Notes: generated by a model from the sequence alone, not told the origin. A DNA stretch of 64,000 nucleotides from an uncultured bacterium (GCA_948684385.1 CAPQCU010000008.1:1-64000); one strand, 5' to 3'. Positions 26,040 through 34,850 are shown, numbered from the stretch's first letter. A program made the numbers and translations.

Positions 26040-26523
26040 AGATGAAATGATTTTTCAGGAATACAAATTGTATTCGGAGCAAAAAGAAAACTTTATTGAC
26101 AGAAACTTTAAGACAAATCGTTTCTACATGATATCCCTTTTTGTGATACTTCTAGGCATGATTTATACCGGAAATGTTGTGTTCTTAAGTAAAATCTCTG
26201 CAACGCTTGTTTTTGCTCTGCTCGGAGTCGCAATAAGCGCTCTCTGGTGGATGAACGTAGATTCTTATAATACGCTTATAAAAGTTAAGTATGCGAATGT
26301 TTTAGAAAAAATTGAAGAAAAACTTCCGGTAAAACCTTTTACTGACGAGTATCAGGGGATAGAAGATTTTAGAAAAAACAAAGTGTTCATGTTCTCTGAC
26401 ATCCAGAAAATTGTTGCAGCTGTTTCTGCTCTGTTCTTTTTTGCAGTTTTTGTAAATGAACTTACTCCGGTGATTATGGCTATCTTCAATAAATTAATAA
26501 ATGTAGTTTCAACAAGTATTTAA
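26032..26523 (+). CDS. RipA-family-like small membrane protein
   Basis: 163 residues from ATG 26032, overlapping the ftsH stop, with GGAG seven to eight bases upstream. Three membrane helices (about 30-47, 50-70 and 130-150). The stretch WWMNVDSYNTLIKVKYANVLEKIEEKLP, here split as WWMNVDSYNTL and KYANVLEKIEEKLPVKPF, resembles the conserved Trp-Ser-Tyr-Leu-Lys-Glu-Leu-Pro pattern of RipA-family octameric membrane proteins. Function is not known. Coupling to ftsH suggests a link to membrane quality control, but that rests on position only. Confidence 0.55.
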   Translation: MDRDEMIFQEYKLYSEQKENFIDRNFKTNRFYMISLFVILLGMIYTGNVVFLSKISATLVFALLGVAISALWWMNVDSYNTLIKVKYANVLEKIEEKLPVKPFTDEYQGIEDFRKNKVFMFSDIQKIVAAVSALFFFAVFVNELTPVIMAIFNKLINVVSTSI

Positions 26524-26537
26524 GAATAGAGGAAAAA

Positions 26538-27164
26538 ATGGCAAAGAAACACGAATATGGAATAGCTTTGAACTGGAGTTATGTCGGAACTTCGGTTGTT
26601 GTGGTTGCGGTTTTGACGCTTCTGGTTCTTTATCTGCCCGGAATGAGAGAGATTGATGGAAATATCCTGCACTCTGTGAGGCGCGCACTTTCTCCGTATC
26701 CGACTTATATTCCGAACTTTATTGCAGAATTTTATCCCTGCGTCCACTTTTACTGGCCGCAGATTGCTGCAGGATGTGTTCTTGTCTCTCACACAAGGTA
26801 TTTGAAATGTTTTCTGCTGATATTTTTTACAAAACTAACATCGATTTTAACCTTGTTTTTAAAAGATTTTGTATGTCGAGAACGCCCGCACGGGTGCGGA
26901 TATGAAGGGTTTAGCTTTCCTTCTCATCATTGTGCGGTAACAATGTGTTTTTACGGCATTTTAATTTATCTTGTGCTTCATCACATAAGCTCAGAGTTCT
27001 GGCGTTATTTCTTCGCAATTTTCTTCGGATTAATTATTTTGATAATCTCAATTTCAAGAATGTGGTTCGGAGTACATTTCTTGTCAGATGTTGTTGCAGG
27101 GTTGTTCCTCGGGTTTATGATGGTTAACCTGTATATTATTACATCAAAATCTTTAAGCTGCTAA
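26538..27164 (+). CDS. PAP2-family membrane phosphatase
   Basis: 208 residues, about six membrane helices. It has the three lipid phosphatase motifs: KDFVCRERP (K-x6-RP), FPSHH (PSGH with Gly replaced by His) and SRMWFGVHFLSD (SR-x5-H-x3-D). Such enzymes dephosphorylate undecaprenyl diphosphate, phosphatidate or lipid A precursors on the outer face of the inner membrane. The His for Gly change in motif 2 is tolerated in some family members. Substrate is undetermined. Follows the RipA-like gene by 14 bases, so ftsH, the RipA-like gene and this form one unit. Confidence 0.85.
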   Translation: MAKKHEYGIALNWSYVGTSVVVVAVLTLLVLYLPGMREIDGNILHSVRRALSPYPTYIPNFIAEFYPCVHFYWPQIAAGCVLVSHTRYLKCFLLIFFTKLTSILTLFLKDFVCRERPHGCGYEGFSFPSHHCAVTMCFYGILIYLVLHHISSEFWRYFFAIFFGLIILIISISRMWFGVHFLSDVVAGLFLGFMMVNLYIITSKSLSC

Positions 27165-28105
27165 TTTTTAACAGTTTTCAAAATATACCTGACGCAGTCC
27201 TTTGAGTTGTGGCTTTGTCTTGCAATTTTATAGCATTCTTCCGTGACTTTTGTGTACGCTTCATTATCGTCAAGATAGTTTTCAATTTTGAATATAAGGT
27301 CGGAAAAGTCTTCATAAAAAGGCATGTTACCTTCAAAAAGCGCAAGCTCTTCGCGGTAATCGCTTATTAAAAGTTTTTTGCAGGCAACAGTTTGGAAAGT
27401 TCTGTAGTTTAGCGAAGAAATTCCCTGAGAGTTCATGTTAAAAACGATTTTCGAGTTGTTTATAGCTTTTGCCATGTCTTTTTCGTTATCAATAAATCCT
27501 TGATAGCAAAGGTCGATAATTTCAGGATAATTTGCACGTTCGCGCGCATCCCTGTAATGCCGGTCTATTGCGTACCATGCGACGTGGAGTTCCGGAAGCT
27601 TTAAGACAAGCTCTTCAAAGAAACTTAAGCGAAAATCTGTATCAAGCCTGCCTGCAAACATGATATCGAATTTTGGCTTACGCTTAGATGTTTTGTAAAT
27701 ATCAAAATTCACGAAATGCGGGAGGTAATGGAAATTTGGAAACGTTTCGTATCCGCTTAAGACTTTGTCCCAGTAAAAAGTGAAATTGTCTTTTTCCTCA
27801 AGATACGGGAGGTACTTTTCCCAATCAGGGCCGGAAGTTTTGCTTCTGATGTCATCAGAAAAATAGCTTATTGCCGGAATATTTAAGTTGTTTTCGACTT
27901 TAATTTGAATTGCATCATAGTCGTAGCCTGTGATGTAGTCAAATTTTTTTTCAAGGATTTCTGAAAGGTTTTTGCCGAATAGGTTGTCATAAACAGTAAC
28001 ACGGCAGTCATTTTGTTTAAAGCCGTCGATAATGCTGTTCATTGTAAGCCTGCCTCCGATGCTTATCGGGAGGATAGCCAGAATTTTTGTTTTGCTCTTT
28101 CTCAT
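27161..28105 (-). CDS. CgeB-like glycosyltransferase (GT-B fold)
   Basis: 314 residues. N-terminal GT-B half with AILPISIGGRLTMNSIIDGF and a late NYRTFQTVACKKLLISDYREEL, which fits the CgeB/Glyco_trans_1_2 nucleotide-sugar pocket where a Glu or Arg-Thr-x-Glu is usual; the RLD and FAGRLDTDFR segment is the domain linker. Predicted to transfer a sugar to an envelope or protein acceptor. It converges on the PAP2 gene with overlapping ends. No partner enzyme lies alongside, so the acceptor is unknown. Confidence 0.7.
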   Translation of the reverse strand: MRKSKTKILAILPISIGGRLTMNSIIDGFKQNDCRVTVYDNLFGKNLSEILEKKFDYITGYDYDAIQIKVENNLNIPAISYFSDDIRSKTSGPDWEKYLPYLEEKDNFTFYWDKVLSGYETFPNFHYLPHFVNFDIYKTSKRKPKFDIMFAGRLDTDFRLSFFEELVLKLPELHVAWYAIDRHYRDARERANYPEIIDLCYQGFIDNEKDMAKAINNSKIVFNMNSQGISSLNYRTFQTVACKKLLISDYREELALFEGNMPFYEDFSDLIFKIENYLDDNEAYTKVTEECYKIARQSHNSKDCVRYILKTVKN

Positions 28106-28227
28106 CCTTACGGTATTTTAACATCTTTGAGAGGGGTTTACAAGGGCGGGTGTGTAGAGTAGAATGAAGGGGTAAACTTATAGGTTTGTAGTAGAAAAAT
28201 AAGTCAGAATGTGAAAAGTCTTTTTGC

Positions 28228-28252
28228 TTACTTTTTCTACAGAAAAAGTAAG
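28228..28252. other. 11-bp hairpin just upstream of tRNA-Arg
   Basis: CTTACTTTTTC pairs with GAAAAAGTAAG over a TACA loop and runs straight into the tRNA 5' end. It could be a processing signal in the precursor or a terminator remnant for a transcript entering from the left. The rest of the gap 28106-28227 shows nothing clear. Confidence 0.4.
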
Positions 28253-28327
28253 GCTCTGTAGCTCAGTAGGATAGAGCGGAGGTTTCCTAAACCTTGTCTG
28301 CCGTGGGTTCGACTCCCTCCAGGGCCA
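28252..28327 (+). tRNA. tRNA-Arg (anticodon CCT)
   Basis: Acceptor GGCTCTG pairs with CAGGGCC (one G-U), D-arm AGCTCAGTAGGATAGAGC, anticodon loop TTCCTAA giving CCT, T-arm GGGTTCGACTCCC. Reads AGG codons. CCA is not encoded after the discriminator A. A split, possibly decayed gene lies directly downstream on the other strand. Confidence 0.95.
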
Positions 28328-28336
28328 CTTTTTTAA

Positions 28337-29368
28337 TTATTCTTCTGCAAGTTTGAATGTTGCTAATTCTGCACCTAAGGCAATCATTGGAGCTCTAGGA
28401 ATCATTACTGCTTCAACCATAATTCCTCCTACAGCAATAGTACTTATAACTGTCATCGCTTTTATTTCCGGAGGTAAATTATCAATAGCTTGTCTTAGTT
28501 CTTCACAAGATGTTGTTGCTCTTGTACTTAATGATGTATTTCCAACAACTTGTTCATCCGGTTTTGGCAGTAAAATTAAATAATTATCATCCAGCTTATA
28601 CTGTGCAGGTTTACCATTTTTTATATTTTCAAGTGCTGTTTCCAATTGAGCAGCTGATAGTTCTTTTTCAATTTTTTTCCTTAAAGCCTTTTCCTGCCTG
28701 TACCAATCTTTGTCTTTCAAATTCAAATCTTTATCAAAATATTTTATGAGAGACCCGGACATATTGGTTTCCGATTTAGCACTAACATATCCACCATTAT
28801 CTAAAGCCTGTATTTTAAGAGCATAGGCGCATAAGCCTGAATTTGCTTCATAATTTAGTCCTATGGTGTTTTTAAATTCTAGGGAATGTTCACCTTCAGG
28901 ATAATCATGTCTAGTGTTATAATTAAAAATTAGCTTATCACCTTCTTGTCTGGCATCAACGAGGTCTACATTATACAACTCACCAGATGCTAAAAGTATA
29001 TCCTTAATAACATTAAATTCTTTATCCGATAAAGGATTGTTAAATTTTACTATTTTATCATCTGTATTTTCAGGCAACGATTTTAAGAAATCAAAGAATT
29101 TTCTTTTAAATTCTATTTTATAAGGACCATCCTCTGAATTTTGTTTGAAAGCTTCAAATTTACTTAACAATTTTCCGTCTTTTGAAAAAGCGAGGGCTTC
29201 TATTTCATCATCATTTTTGTATACAAGATTGAAATTTCCATTTTTTAATTTATCTATTTTGAAACTATGTGTATCAAATAAACTATAAAAACCTTTGTAG
29301 TAGTTTTCTCCTTGTTTATGAATTATAGTTGTATTTACTTTTTTCTTGTTTGAAAATTTTGCAAATAT
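28337..29368 (-). pseudogene. C-terminal part of the split peptidase-like gene, in frame after a TAA
   Basis: 344 codons, open in the same frame as the gene upstream and separated from it only by the TAA at 29369-29371. No ATG, GTG or TTG occurs in the first 65 codons, yet they read like real protein (GENYYKGFYSLFDTHSF, FNLVYKNDDEIEALAFSKDG), so translation of this part needs read-through or a repaired stop. It contains a helical, Lys/Glu-rich middle and a hydrophobic stretch near the end (MTVISTIAVGGIMVEAVMI). Family unknown. A fragment starting at the TTG 29170 is possible but has no good ribosome site. Confidence 0.6.
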
Positions 29369-30052
29369 TTAAAATGGTGCATCAAAATCATCAAAATTAT
29401 TGTAGTATTCAGGTTCTTCTTTTATGCTAATTTTAAATTTGTTAAGTTTTTCAAATGTATTAGGGTAATTTTCTTTAAAGAAATTCGGATTTATTTCCCC
29501 GTTTTTATAGCCGCTTCCCCATAAACCTCCGCCTTTTTGAGCCCAGGCAATAATATCTGCGAAAACTTCATTAATTCTGTAATCATCAATAGGTAATAAT
29601 AAAAGATTTCTTATATTGTGCGGATTTGTATAATCCGGATTTTCCACTGCAAACTTTTCGGCATCTTTGTAAATTGCACCAAGATAATTCCAATTATTTA
29701 CAAGTTTCTCACTATTAACTATTCCATGTGATATTTCATGATTTATAACTCTTTGTAAATCTTCTTTACCTATTTTGGTTGTAAATACAAAAAATGGAAA
29801 CCATGGATGCGCGCTTGTGGCAGCATCCCAATCGGGGGCTTGTTCTGGTATTGAAAGATGTTCAAACGTGTCTTGAATTGAATTTGAGCAATATAACTTA
29901 TAGTTGTTTCTTTTTAGTGAATGCTCCCATTCATCAGGTAATGATTTTAAACCTTGTTCGACTTTTGATACAAAATCTGAACTTACATTTTTGGTTTTTA
30001 TAATAGGATATTTCATTCCAAAACTTGGATTATGTTGATTATGGATTTTCAT
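29369..30052 (-). CDS. Zinc metallopeptidase-like protein (HExxH), 5' part of a gene split by a stop codon
   Basis: 227 residues. The N-terminal tag is NPSFGMKYP. INHEISHGIV holds an HExxH zinc site near residue 127-131, and INEVFADIIAW about 60 residues later supplies a plausible third (Glu) ligand, a gluzincin-like layout. DDYRINEVFAD resembles the tail of several secreted bacterial peptidases. No classical signal peptide. It is followed, after a single TAA, by 344 further open codons in the same frame, so the native protein was probably 572 residues. As it stands the catalytic part is whole and could fold by itself. Confidence 0.65.
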   Translation of the reverse strand: MKIHNQHNPSFGMKYPIIKTKNVSSDFVSKVEQGLKSLPDEWEHSLKRNNYKLYCSNSIQDTFEHLSIPEQAPDWDAATSAHPWFPFFVFTTKIGKEDLQRVINHEISHGIVNSEKLVNNWNYLGAIYKDAEKFAVENPDYTNPHNIRNLLLLPIDDYRINEVFADIIAWAQKGGGLWGSGYKNGEINPNFFKENYPNTFEKLNKFKISIKEEPEYYNNFDDFDAPF

Positions 30053-30151
30053 ATTTTAGTAAAAACTCCTAAAAATAAAATTTGCTAGTTGTCCTAAATT
30101 TTGTAATTAAAATACCTCGAATCGATTTATTAATTATGATAAAATATTCTT

Positions 30152-30628
30152 ATGAAAAGAATTGCTGTTTTATATTCAGAAAATACACCGGTTTTGGATG
30201 CTCTAATCTCTAAGCTGGAAAACTATCATTATCAGCTTATGACCGTTTTTCCGGATAATCCTGATGAGTTTGATTTGATTGTTGATGTGAATTTTAAAGA
30301 CGAAGCTAAATCAAATGTATTGAAATGCCATTATTCGCTCTTGCCTGCTTTCCCTTCAGACGAACCTTTAAGAGAAGCTTTTCTTGCAGGCGTTAAAGTA
30401 ACGGGGATTACTATTTATTACACGAAATCGCAGAGAATACTGGCTCAGTATCCGCTTTTTATAAAAAACGAAGCGCATTATGACGAAATTTTACAGGAGA
30501 TGATGTATTTAGAACAGGTTATTCTCCCGATTGTGGTTGAAAAAATTCTTACAAACGAACCTGTAGATATTCAGTCACTCTTAAAAGGAAGTCATTGTTC
30601 CGGAGGATGCAGCGGATGCCGGCATTAA
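30152..30628 (+). CDS. Formyltransferase (PurN)-like protein, degenerate, with C-terminal Cys cluster
   Basis: 158 residues. KCHYSLLPAF with LREAFLAGVKVTGITIYY matches the PurN/Fmt segment normally reading HPSLLPAF..G..A...GVKVTGVTVH. The upstream Asn-His formyl-binding half is reduced: about 40 residues are missing compared with GAR transformylase, and the catalytic His of the motif is replaced by Tyr. The last residues, HCSGGCSGCRH, form a Cys cluster not found in PurN, possibly metal-binding. The next gene overlaps and is PurD-like. Purine synthesis itself is unlikely; a repurposed pair is inferred. Confidence 0.6.
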   Translation: MKRIAVLYSENTPVLDALISKLENYHYQLMTVFPDNPDEFDLIVDVNFKDEAKSNVLKCHYSLLPAFPSDEPLREAFLAGVKVTGITIYYTKSQRILAQYPLFIKNEAHYDEILQEMMYLEQVILPIVVEKILTNEPVDIQSLLKGSHCSGGCSGCRH

Positions 30629-31401
30629 ATGTTTTGTTAGCAGGCTCGGTTGAGTCTCCGGCTCTTGAGCTGCTTTTCAAGTCGAAATATTTAAACAAGC
30701 TCTACACCAACTTTGAGCTGCCTAATATTCCGGATATAAGGTTTAATACGTTCAAAGAACTAGCAAAAAAATGTAAAGCTCTAAAGATTGACCTTGTGCT
30801 TGTGGATGATGAGAAATTTATTTTGCAGGGAATTGCAGATGTCTTGAGAGCAAATTTTGTTAACTGTTTTGCGATAAATTCTTTCTGGACTCAGCTTGTT
30901 TTATCTAACGATTTTGCGCATAAAATGTGCGAAAAATATGGGATTGAAACTCCTGAAATATTCAAATATCCGCAGGAATACCCCTTAATTGTCCGTGCTG
31001 ACGGGGTTAGAGAGGAGGCGAATTCTCTGCAGGATATAATTAATATCAATAAAAAAATTGTTAATTGCTCGCAGGAAATTGCAAATACTATTTTTTTAGA
31101 ACGCTTTATTGACGGGGAAAAAGCAACTTTGACTTCTATTTTTGACGGAAAGCATTTGATAACTTTTTCTGATAAAGAAATTGCAGAAGATTTAATCAAA
31201 GAATACAACTCAAAGCTTCAAAATATGTTTTTAGCTGAAAATTCAAATTTTATCGGTTATATCAATTCAGAAGTTATTCTAAAAGAACAAGCCCTCTTCA
31301 ATATCGGTTTTAATCTTAATTTTCCCGTTATTAAAGAGGATTTGTTGTATCTTTTGATTTCTGTGATTTATCAGAAACTTACAGAGATTACTCTGAGATA
31401 A
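30616..31401 (+). CDS. Degenerate PurD (GAR synthetase)-like ATP-grasp protein
   Basis: 261 residues from ATG 30616 (GGAGG nine bases ahead), starting within the PurN-like gene. The N terminus MPALNVLLAGSVESPALE resembles the PurD NxLxxGxGGREHAL start; later SNDFAHKMCEKYGIETPE matches the KxFxKxFMxxxGIPT region, and GEKATLTSIFDGKHLITF the GEExSxLAxxDG region. The family is about 420 residues, so this is much shortened and lacks the late ATP-grasp Mg sites. Together with its partner it looks like a paralogous, repurposed copy of two GAR-handling enzymes. Function not known. Confidence 0.5.
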   Translation: MPALNVLLAGSVESPALELLFKSKYLNKLYTNFELPNIPDIRFNTFKELAKKCKALKIDLVLVDDEKFILQGIADVLRANFVNCFAINSFWTQLVLSNDFAHKMCEKYGIETPEIFKYPQEYPLIVRADGVREEANSLQDIININKKIVNCSQEIANTIFLERFIDGEKATLTSIFDGKHLITFSDKEIAEDLIKEYNSKLQNMFLAENSNFIGYINSEVILKEQALFNIGFNLNFPVIKEDLLYLLISVIYQKLTEITLR

Positions 31402-33274
31402 GCTTGTCAGCAAGCGGCGATTCGACTTTTCCGTTCAAAGTTTTAGAAACTTTTTTGATATTTTCTGCCATTTTTTCCATTTCAGGAGTCCATACAAAGT
31501 AGTCTGTAACATATTTTTCACCTTTAGAAAAATCGCCTTTGAGCTGAACTTGAATGATTTCTTCAAGCATTTTTCTCGCAGTCGGAACCATTTTGTCTAT
31601 GTTTACGTTCAAAACACCCTCAGGAGAAATCTCAATTGCGCCTTCTTTTATGAAATAATAATTCTGCATAACCGAACGAACTCTGTGAGCCTGACTCAAA
31701 GTAGGTTTTGACATCATCATATTATCAGCTGCATAAGTTACGATAATCTGCTCACGCTGTTCAGGAGTGTACATTCCGGCTTCGGTCAGAATATCAAGCA
31801 TTGCAAGAGAAATCATATCGGCTTTATTCTCTTCGATAATCGATTTGTATTTGCCTAAACCTTCGGTACCTGATTTTGGTCCAAGTGAATGTCCGTTTTC
31901 GTGTCCTACAGTAAACCAGTGGTCAGCTTCGTCGTTGTAATATTTATGCAGTTCAGGATTTAATGTAGCTTCAAGTCTCTTTTTCATTTTTTCACGCGCA
32001 TCGTCAGAAGTAATTAAACGAATTTGCCTGTGGTAAACATTTCTTCTTCCGCCGTCAAGTTCTTTGATTGAAAGCTTGTCATCGTTTGGAAGGTTTTCAG
32101 CAAGAGTAATCCCTGCTCTAAACTCTCCGACATCGCCGGTTACGGCAACTAAATCAGCGTCAACCATTGTCTGTTTTGACTCTTTATCAGGAGAAATATT
32201 CTGGATGTAATCATCCTTAAACGGCATATTTTGAGCCATAAGAGGAAGGAATTTTTTTACATTTAAAATGGAGTCTGTACCTTTCTTGTTAATGATTCCT
32301 ACTCTGCCTCCTAAGAAATCTTTTGCAACAGGGGTAATTCCGTTTTCGTCAAGCAGAGCTTTAAGCTCAGGGTTTTCAACCACTGTCTCTGTAAGCTCAT
32401 CTGAATAGTTTTCTCTTGTGATTGTAAACTCTAACGGAGTGTCTTGAAGAGTTGCCCATTTTTTATCAGCGTAAGCGTCAAGCATCGGGTCAGCTGTTCT
32501 CAGCGCTTTTGCCTGCAGCTTAAGAAACTCGTTAAAATCTGCGTTTGTTGAAGTTTCAGCCGCTTTTTCAAGCTCTGATGCCATATATGCAAAATCGTCT
32601 TTGAACTTGTCAACGTAATCTGTTGCAACAAGGGCGTTTCCAACTCTTTCTACAACAGAGCGCTGGTTAAGGATTTTTGCAACTTCATCAACTTTGCCGT
32701 TATTGAGCATATTTATAAGGATTGTGTGGAACTCTTCTTTTTCCAAATCCTGCGGGTAAACACCTTTACCCGGTCGCATTGAAACTCCTTTTGCAAGTTC
32801 AATCATGTTGCTTTCTCTGTCAAGCGAACAAACGCCTTTCTGCGCATCAAAAAGAATTTTTGTGAGTTTTGCCTGCTCGTTTCCTTTTGAAATCTCAGCT
32901 TCCAAATATTCGCCAAAAGGCAGGTTATTCGGGTTATCAAGCTGCATGTTTATTTTATCCAAAACAACGGCTGCTTTTACAAGATGTTTTAGAGCTTCTT
33001 TGTCACCTTCTGCAAGCTCTGTATACTCAGGCGCATCAACTGCAAGCATTTTCTTTGTTGTTAAGTAATCTTTATGTGTACGTTTTTTCAATTCTTCCAT
33101 TGAAAGATTCATTTCAAAATCTTTCTTGCCAATGTTCACGTTGTTAATCATGCTCATTTTATCAAGCTCCTTTATTAATTTGTCTTCTTGCGGTTTAAAA
33201 ACCTGCGGTTCTTGCTTTTCAATTCTTCCGCGGGTTGTTAAATTATTTATTTTATTAATCGGGTTAATATTCAT
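31388..33274 (-). CDS. M49-like (dipeptidyl peptidase III-type) zinc peptidase with N-terminal tag
   Basis: 628 residues from ATG 33274 (MNINPINKINN); a longer frame starts at 33337 but its first 21 residues look unlike the family. Near residue 475 the motif GHENGHSLGP and, about 20 residues on, IIEENKAD match the M49 pair HExxGH/EExxAD, here in the five-residue HENGH form. Tail helical. M49 enzymes trim dipeptides from short peptides. The N terminus is tag-like and lacks a signal peptide. A mini-ORF with a folded ribosome site lies upstream (33356-33433). Overlaps the end of the PurD-like gene, convergent. Confidence 0.7.
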   Translation of the reverse strand: MNINPINKINNLTTRGRIEKQEPQVFKPQEDKLIKELDKMSMINNVNIGKKDFEMNLSMEELKKRTHKDYLTTKKMLAVDAPEYTELAEGDKEALKHLVKAAVVLDKINMQLDNPNNLPFGEYLEAEISKGNEQAKLTKILFDAQKGVCSLDRESNMIELAKGVSMRPGKGVYPQDLEKEEFHTILINMLNNGKVDEVAKILNQRSVVERVGNALVATDYVDKFKDDFAYMASELEKAAETSTNADFNEFLKLQAKALRTADPMLDAYADKKWATLQDTPLEFTITRENYSDELTETVVENPELKALLDENGITPVAKDFLGGRVGIINKKGTDSILNVKKFLPLMAQNMPFKDDYIQNISPDKESKQTMVDADLVAVTGDVGEFRAGITLAENLPNDDKLSIKELDGGRRNVYHRQIRLITSDDAREKMKKRLEATLNPELHKYYNDEADHWFTVGHENGHSLGPKSGTEGLGKYKSIIEENKADMISLAMLDILTEAGMYTPEQREQIIVTYAADNMMMSKPTLSQAHRVRSVMQNYYFIKEGAIEISPEGVLNVNIDKMVPTARKMLEEIIQVQLKGDFSKGEKYVTDYFVWTPEMEKMAENIKKVSKTLNGKVESPLADKLISE

Positions 33275-33355
33275 TTTTGCACTCTTGAAAATTTTTGAAA
33301 ATGGGTTAAAATGAGAATACAGGCATGGGTATTGCATCTACCCATACCCGCAGCC

Positions 33356-33433
33356 CTAATTAAATAGGACTTTGGGTTCGAGAATTAGTATTATTAATAA
33401 TGCTAATTCTCTTGCATTGATTTCAACTAACAT
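33356..33433 (-). CDS. 25-residue hydrophobic peptide mini-ORF with sequestered ribosome site
   Basis: Peptide: MLVEINARELALLIILILEP plus KVLFN. AAAGGAGG lies at ideal spacing from the ATG, and a 10-bp inverted repeat (TAGTTGAAAT in codons 2-5 with ATTTCAACTA upstream) puts the ribosome site in the loop. A second inverted repeat (GAATTAG with CTAATTC) falls inside the ORF. The unit sits 80 bases ahead of the M49-like gene, so it may be a leader peptide or an independent toxin-like peptide. Similar mini-ORFs lie at 13605 and 63461. Translation unproven. Confidence 0.45.
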   Translation of the reverse strand: MLVEINARELALLIILILEPKVLFN

Positions 33434-33548
33434 TTTCACCTCCTTTCTTGTTGAAATTAGTTGAAATGCCGGTTAAAATCTTTAGCCTGTATTCTCTTTT
33501 TAAAGTTCAGGACTTAATTGTAACATATTTTTGTAAATGTATCAATGT

Positions 33549-34376
33549 TTAGAGCATATTCACGTTTGTTTTGCCAAACTTTGCAGACAAATCGTCAATG
33601 TGATGAATTAAATAAACAAACGGCTCTAAATCTTTTTCGTTTAAGTCAACAATTGCACCCCAGTCGGTTCTGGCATGGTGTGCTGCAATCATTTTAGCAA
33701 CGCGTTTAAACCCTGCTGACATGCAGATTGTAAACCCGTACTGAGAATGTGAAACCCATTCTTTTCTAAAGTTTTCATCATAATCAATCAAACCGGATTC
33801 TGTATTAACTTTGTATTCAAAAATCTTGCCGATATCGTGCAGCAGGCAGGCTGCAAAAACTTCATCATGATTAACGCGCTGGAAAAAAGCCTGCATGTTG
33901 ACTTCTGCATATTTTAAGCATTCCAGTATGTGAACCATAAGCCCTCCCACATAATTGTGGTGCATAAGCTTTGCGGCAGGCATAATCATAATTAAATCTT
34001 TGTGTTTTGTGTAAATATCCTGCACAAAACTTTTAAGTTTTTCGTCTTTAATTTTTTCGATGAATTCAGAAAGCTCGGTGAAAGCTTGATTTCTTTCATC
34101 TTCATCAAGCCCGATTTTTGCTTCTTTGATAAGCTCAAGAGAAGATACGAGGCAGTTATTGTATTTTTCGTTAAAAGAGCCGGATACTATTCTGAGTTGA
34201 TTTCCGCATCTGAATAACTTTGAATCCATTCTGTTCAAAGCTTCTTCCCAGAGAATGCAGTTTAAAGCTTCGCCGTTAGCGGGGTCTTTTAACTGCAATT
34301 TACCCATTTTTGTGCCGGATTTTGTGTCTCCGACTGCGAAAGTTACAACTTCGTAGATAATATCTGTGCTAAACAT
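33549..34376 (-). CDS. 3'-5' exoribonuclease YhaM-family protein (OB-fold plus HD domain)
   Basis: 275 residues. N-terminal OB-fold-like segment (GKLQLKDPANGEALNCILW) is followed by an HD domain with HHNYVGGLMVHILECLKYAE and ACLLHDIGKIFEY, then SHSQYGFTICMSAG, IAAHHART and HHIDDLSAKF. This order is that of YhaM/CBF1-type single-strand exonucleases, which trim RNA 3' ends. All metal ligands appear present. Stand-alone gene; the intergenic region after it (33434-33548) holds only the mini-ORF leader. Confidence 0.85.
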   Translation of the reverse strand: MFSTDIIYEVVTFAVGDTKSGTKMGKLQLKDPANGEALNCILWEEALNRMDSKLFRCGNQLRIVSGSFNEKYNNCLVSSLELIKEAKIGLDEDERNQAFTELSEFIEKIKDEKLKSFVQDIYTKHKDLIMIMPAAKLMHHNYVGGLMVHILECLKYAEVNMQAFFQRVNHDEVFAACLLHDIGKIFEYKVNTESGLIDYDENFRKEWVSHSQYGFTICMSAGFKRVAKMIAAHHARTDWGAIVDLNEKDLEPFVYLIHHIDDLSAKFGKTNVNML

Positions 34377-34414
34377 TTTATTCTCCTAATTTTACAAGGA
34401 TTATAACATGAAAG

Positions 34415-34723
34415 CTATTTTTTATCTTCTTTATTGCTTTTGTTATCTTTTTCAGTCTGTTCAATTGCGTGTCCGAGCATTCCTCCGGCTGTTCCCATTG
34501 TTGCAGCATAAGCTGCGTAAGCAATCGGAGCGGCTGCACCTCCGCTGATTATTGCAAGAGCGCCAAGACCTAATACTGCTCCCCAGCCCATACCTTTTAC
34601 AACTTTTTTACCTTGAAAATTAACTGTGTCTTGCTGCGGCTCAGAGTTCAATTTGCGGGCAATATTTACTTTTGAACAGGAAGTACGACAAGGCGCATAA
34701 TTTTGGATAGCAGAGATTTTCAT
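34415..34723 (-). CDS. Small glycine-zipper protein with N-terminal Phe-Gly tag
   Basis: 102 residues. DTVNFQGKK at 33-41 parallels DTVSFKSGAK of the protein encoded at 575. Then a glycine/alanine-rich membrane-type stretch (VLGLGALAIISGGAAAPIAYAAYAA) ends in a charged Lys/Asp/Asn tail (EKDNKSNKEDKK). The hydrophobic part would fit a membrane hairpin or a small pore-like element. No family recognised. Nearest neighbours are not related. A hairpin ACCTCG...CGAGGT lies in the gap upstream. Confidence 0.6.
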   Translation of the reverse strand: MKISAIQNYAPCRTSCSKVNIARKLNSEPQQDTVNFQGKKVVKGMGWGAVLGLGALAIISGGAAAPIAYAAYAATMGTAGGMLGHAIEQTEKDNKSNKEDKK

Positions 34724-34850
34724 AATTCAATCCTCATTCATAACACACCCATGCATAATATCATAAACACCTCGCTTTGTCTACCGTATCGAGGTATTAA
34801 CTCTATCGGGGAATAAAAAAAATTGTGATTAAGCTTATCATTAAACTGCT

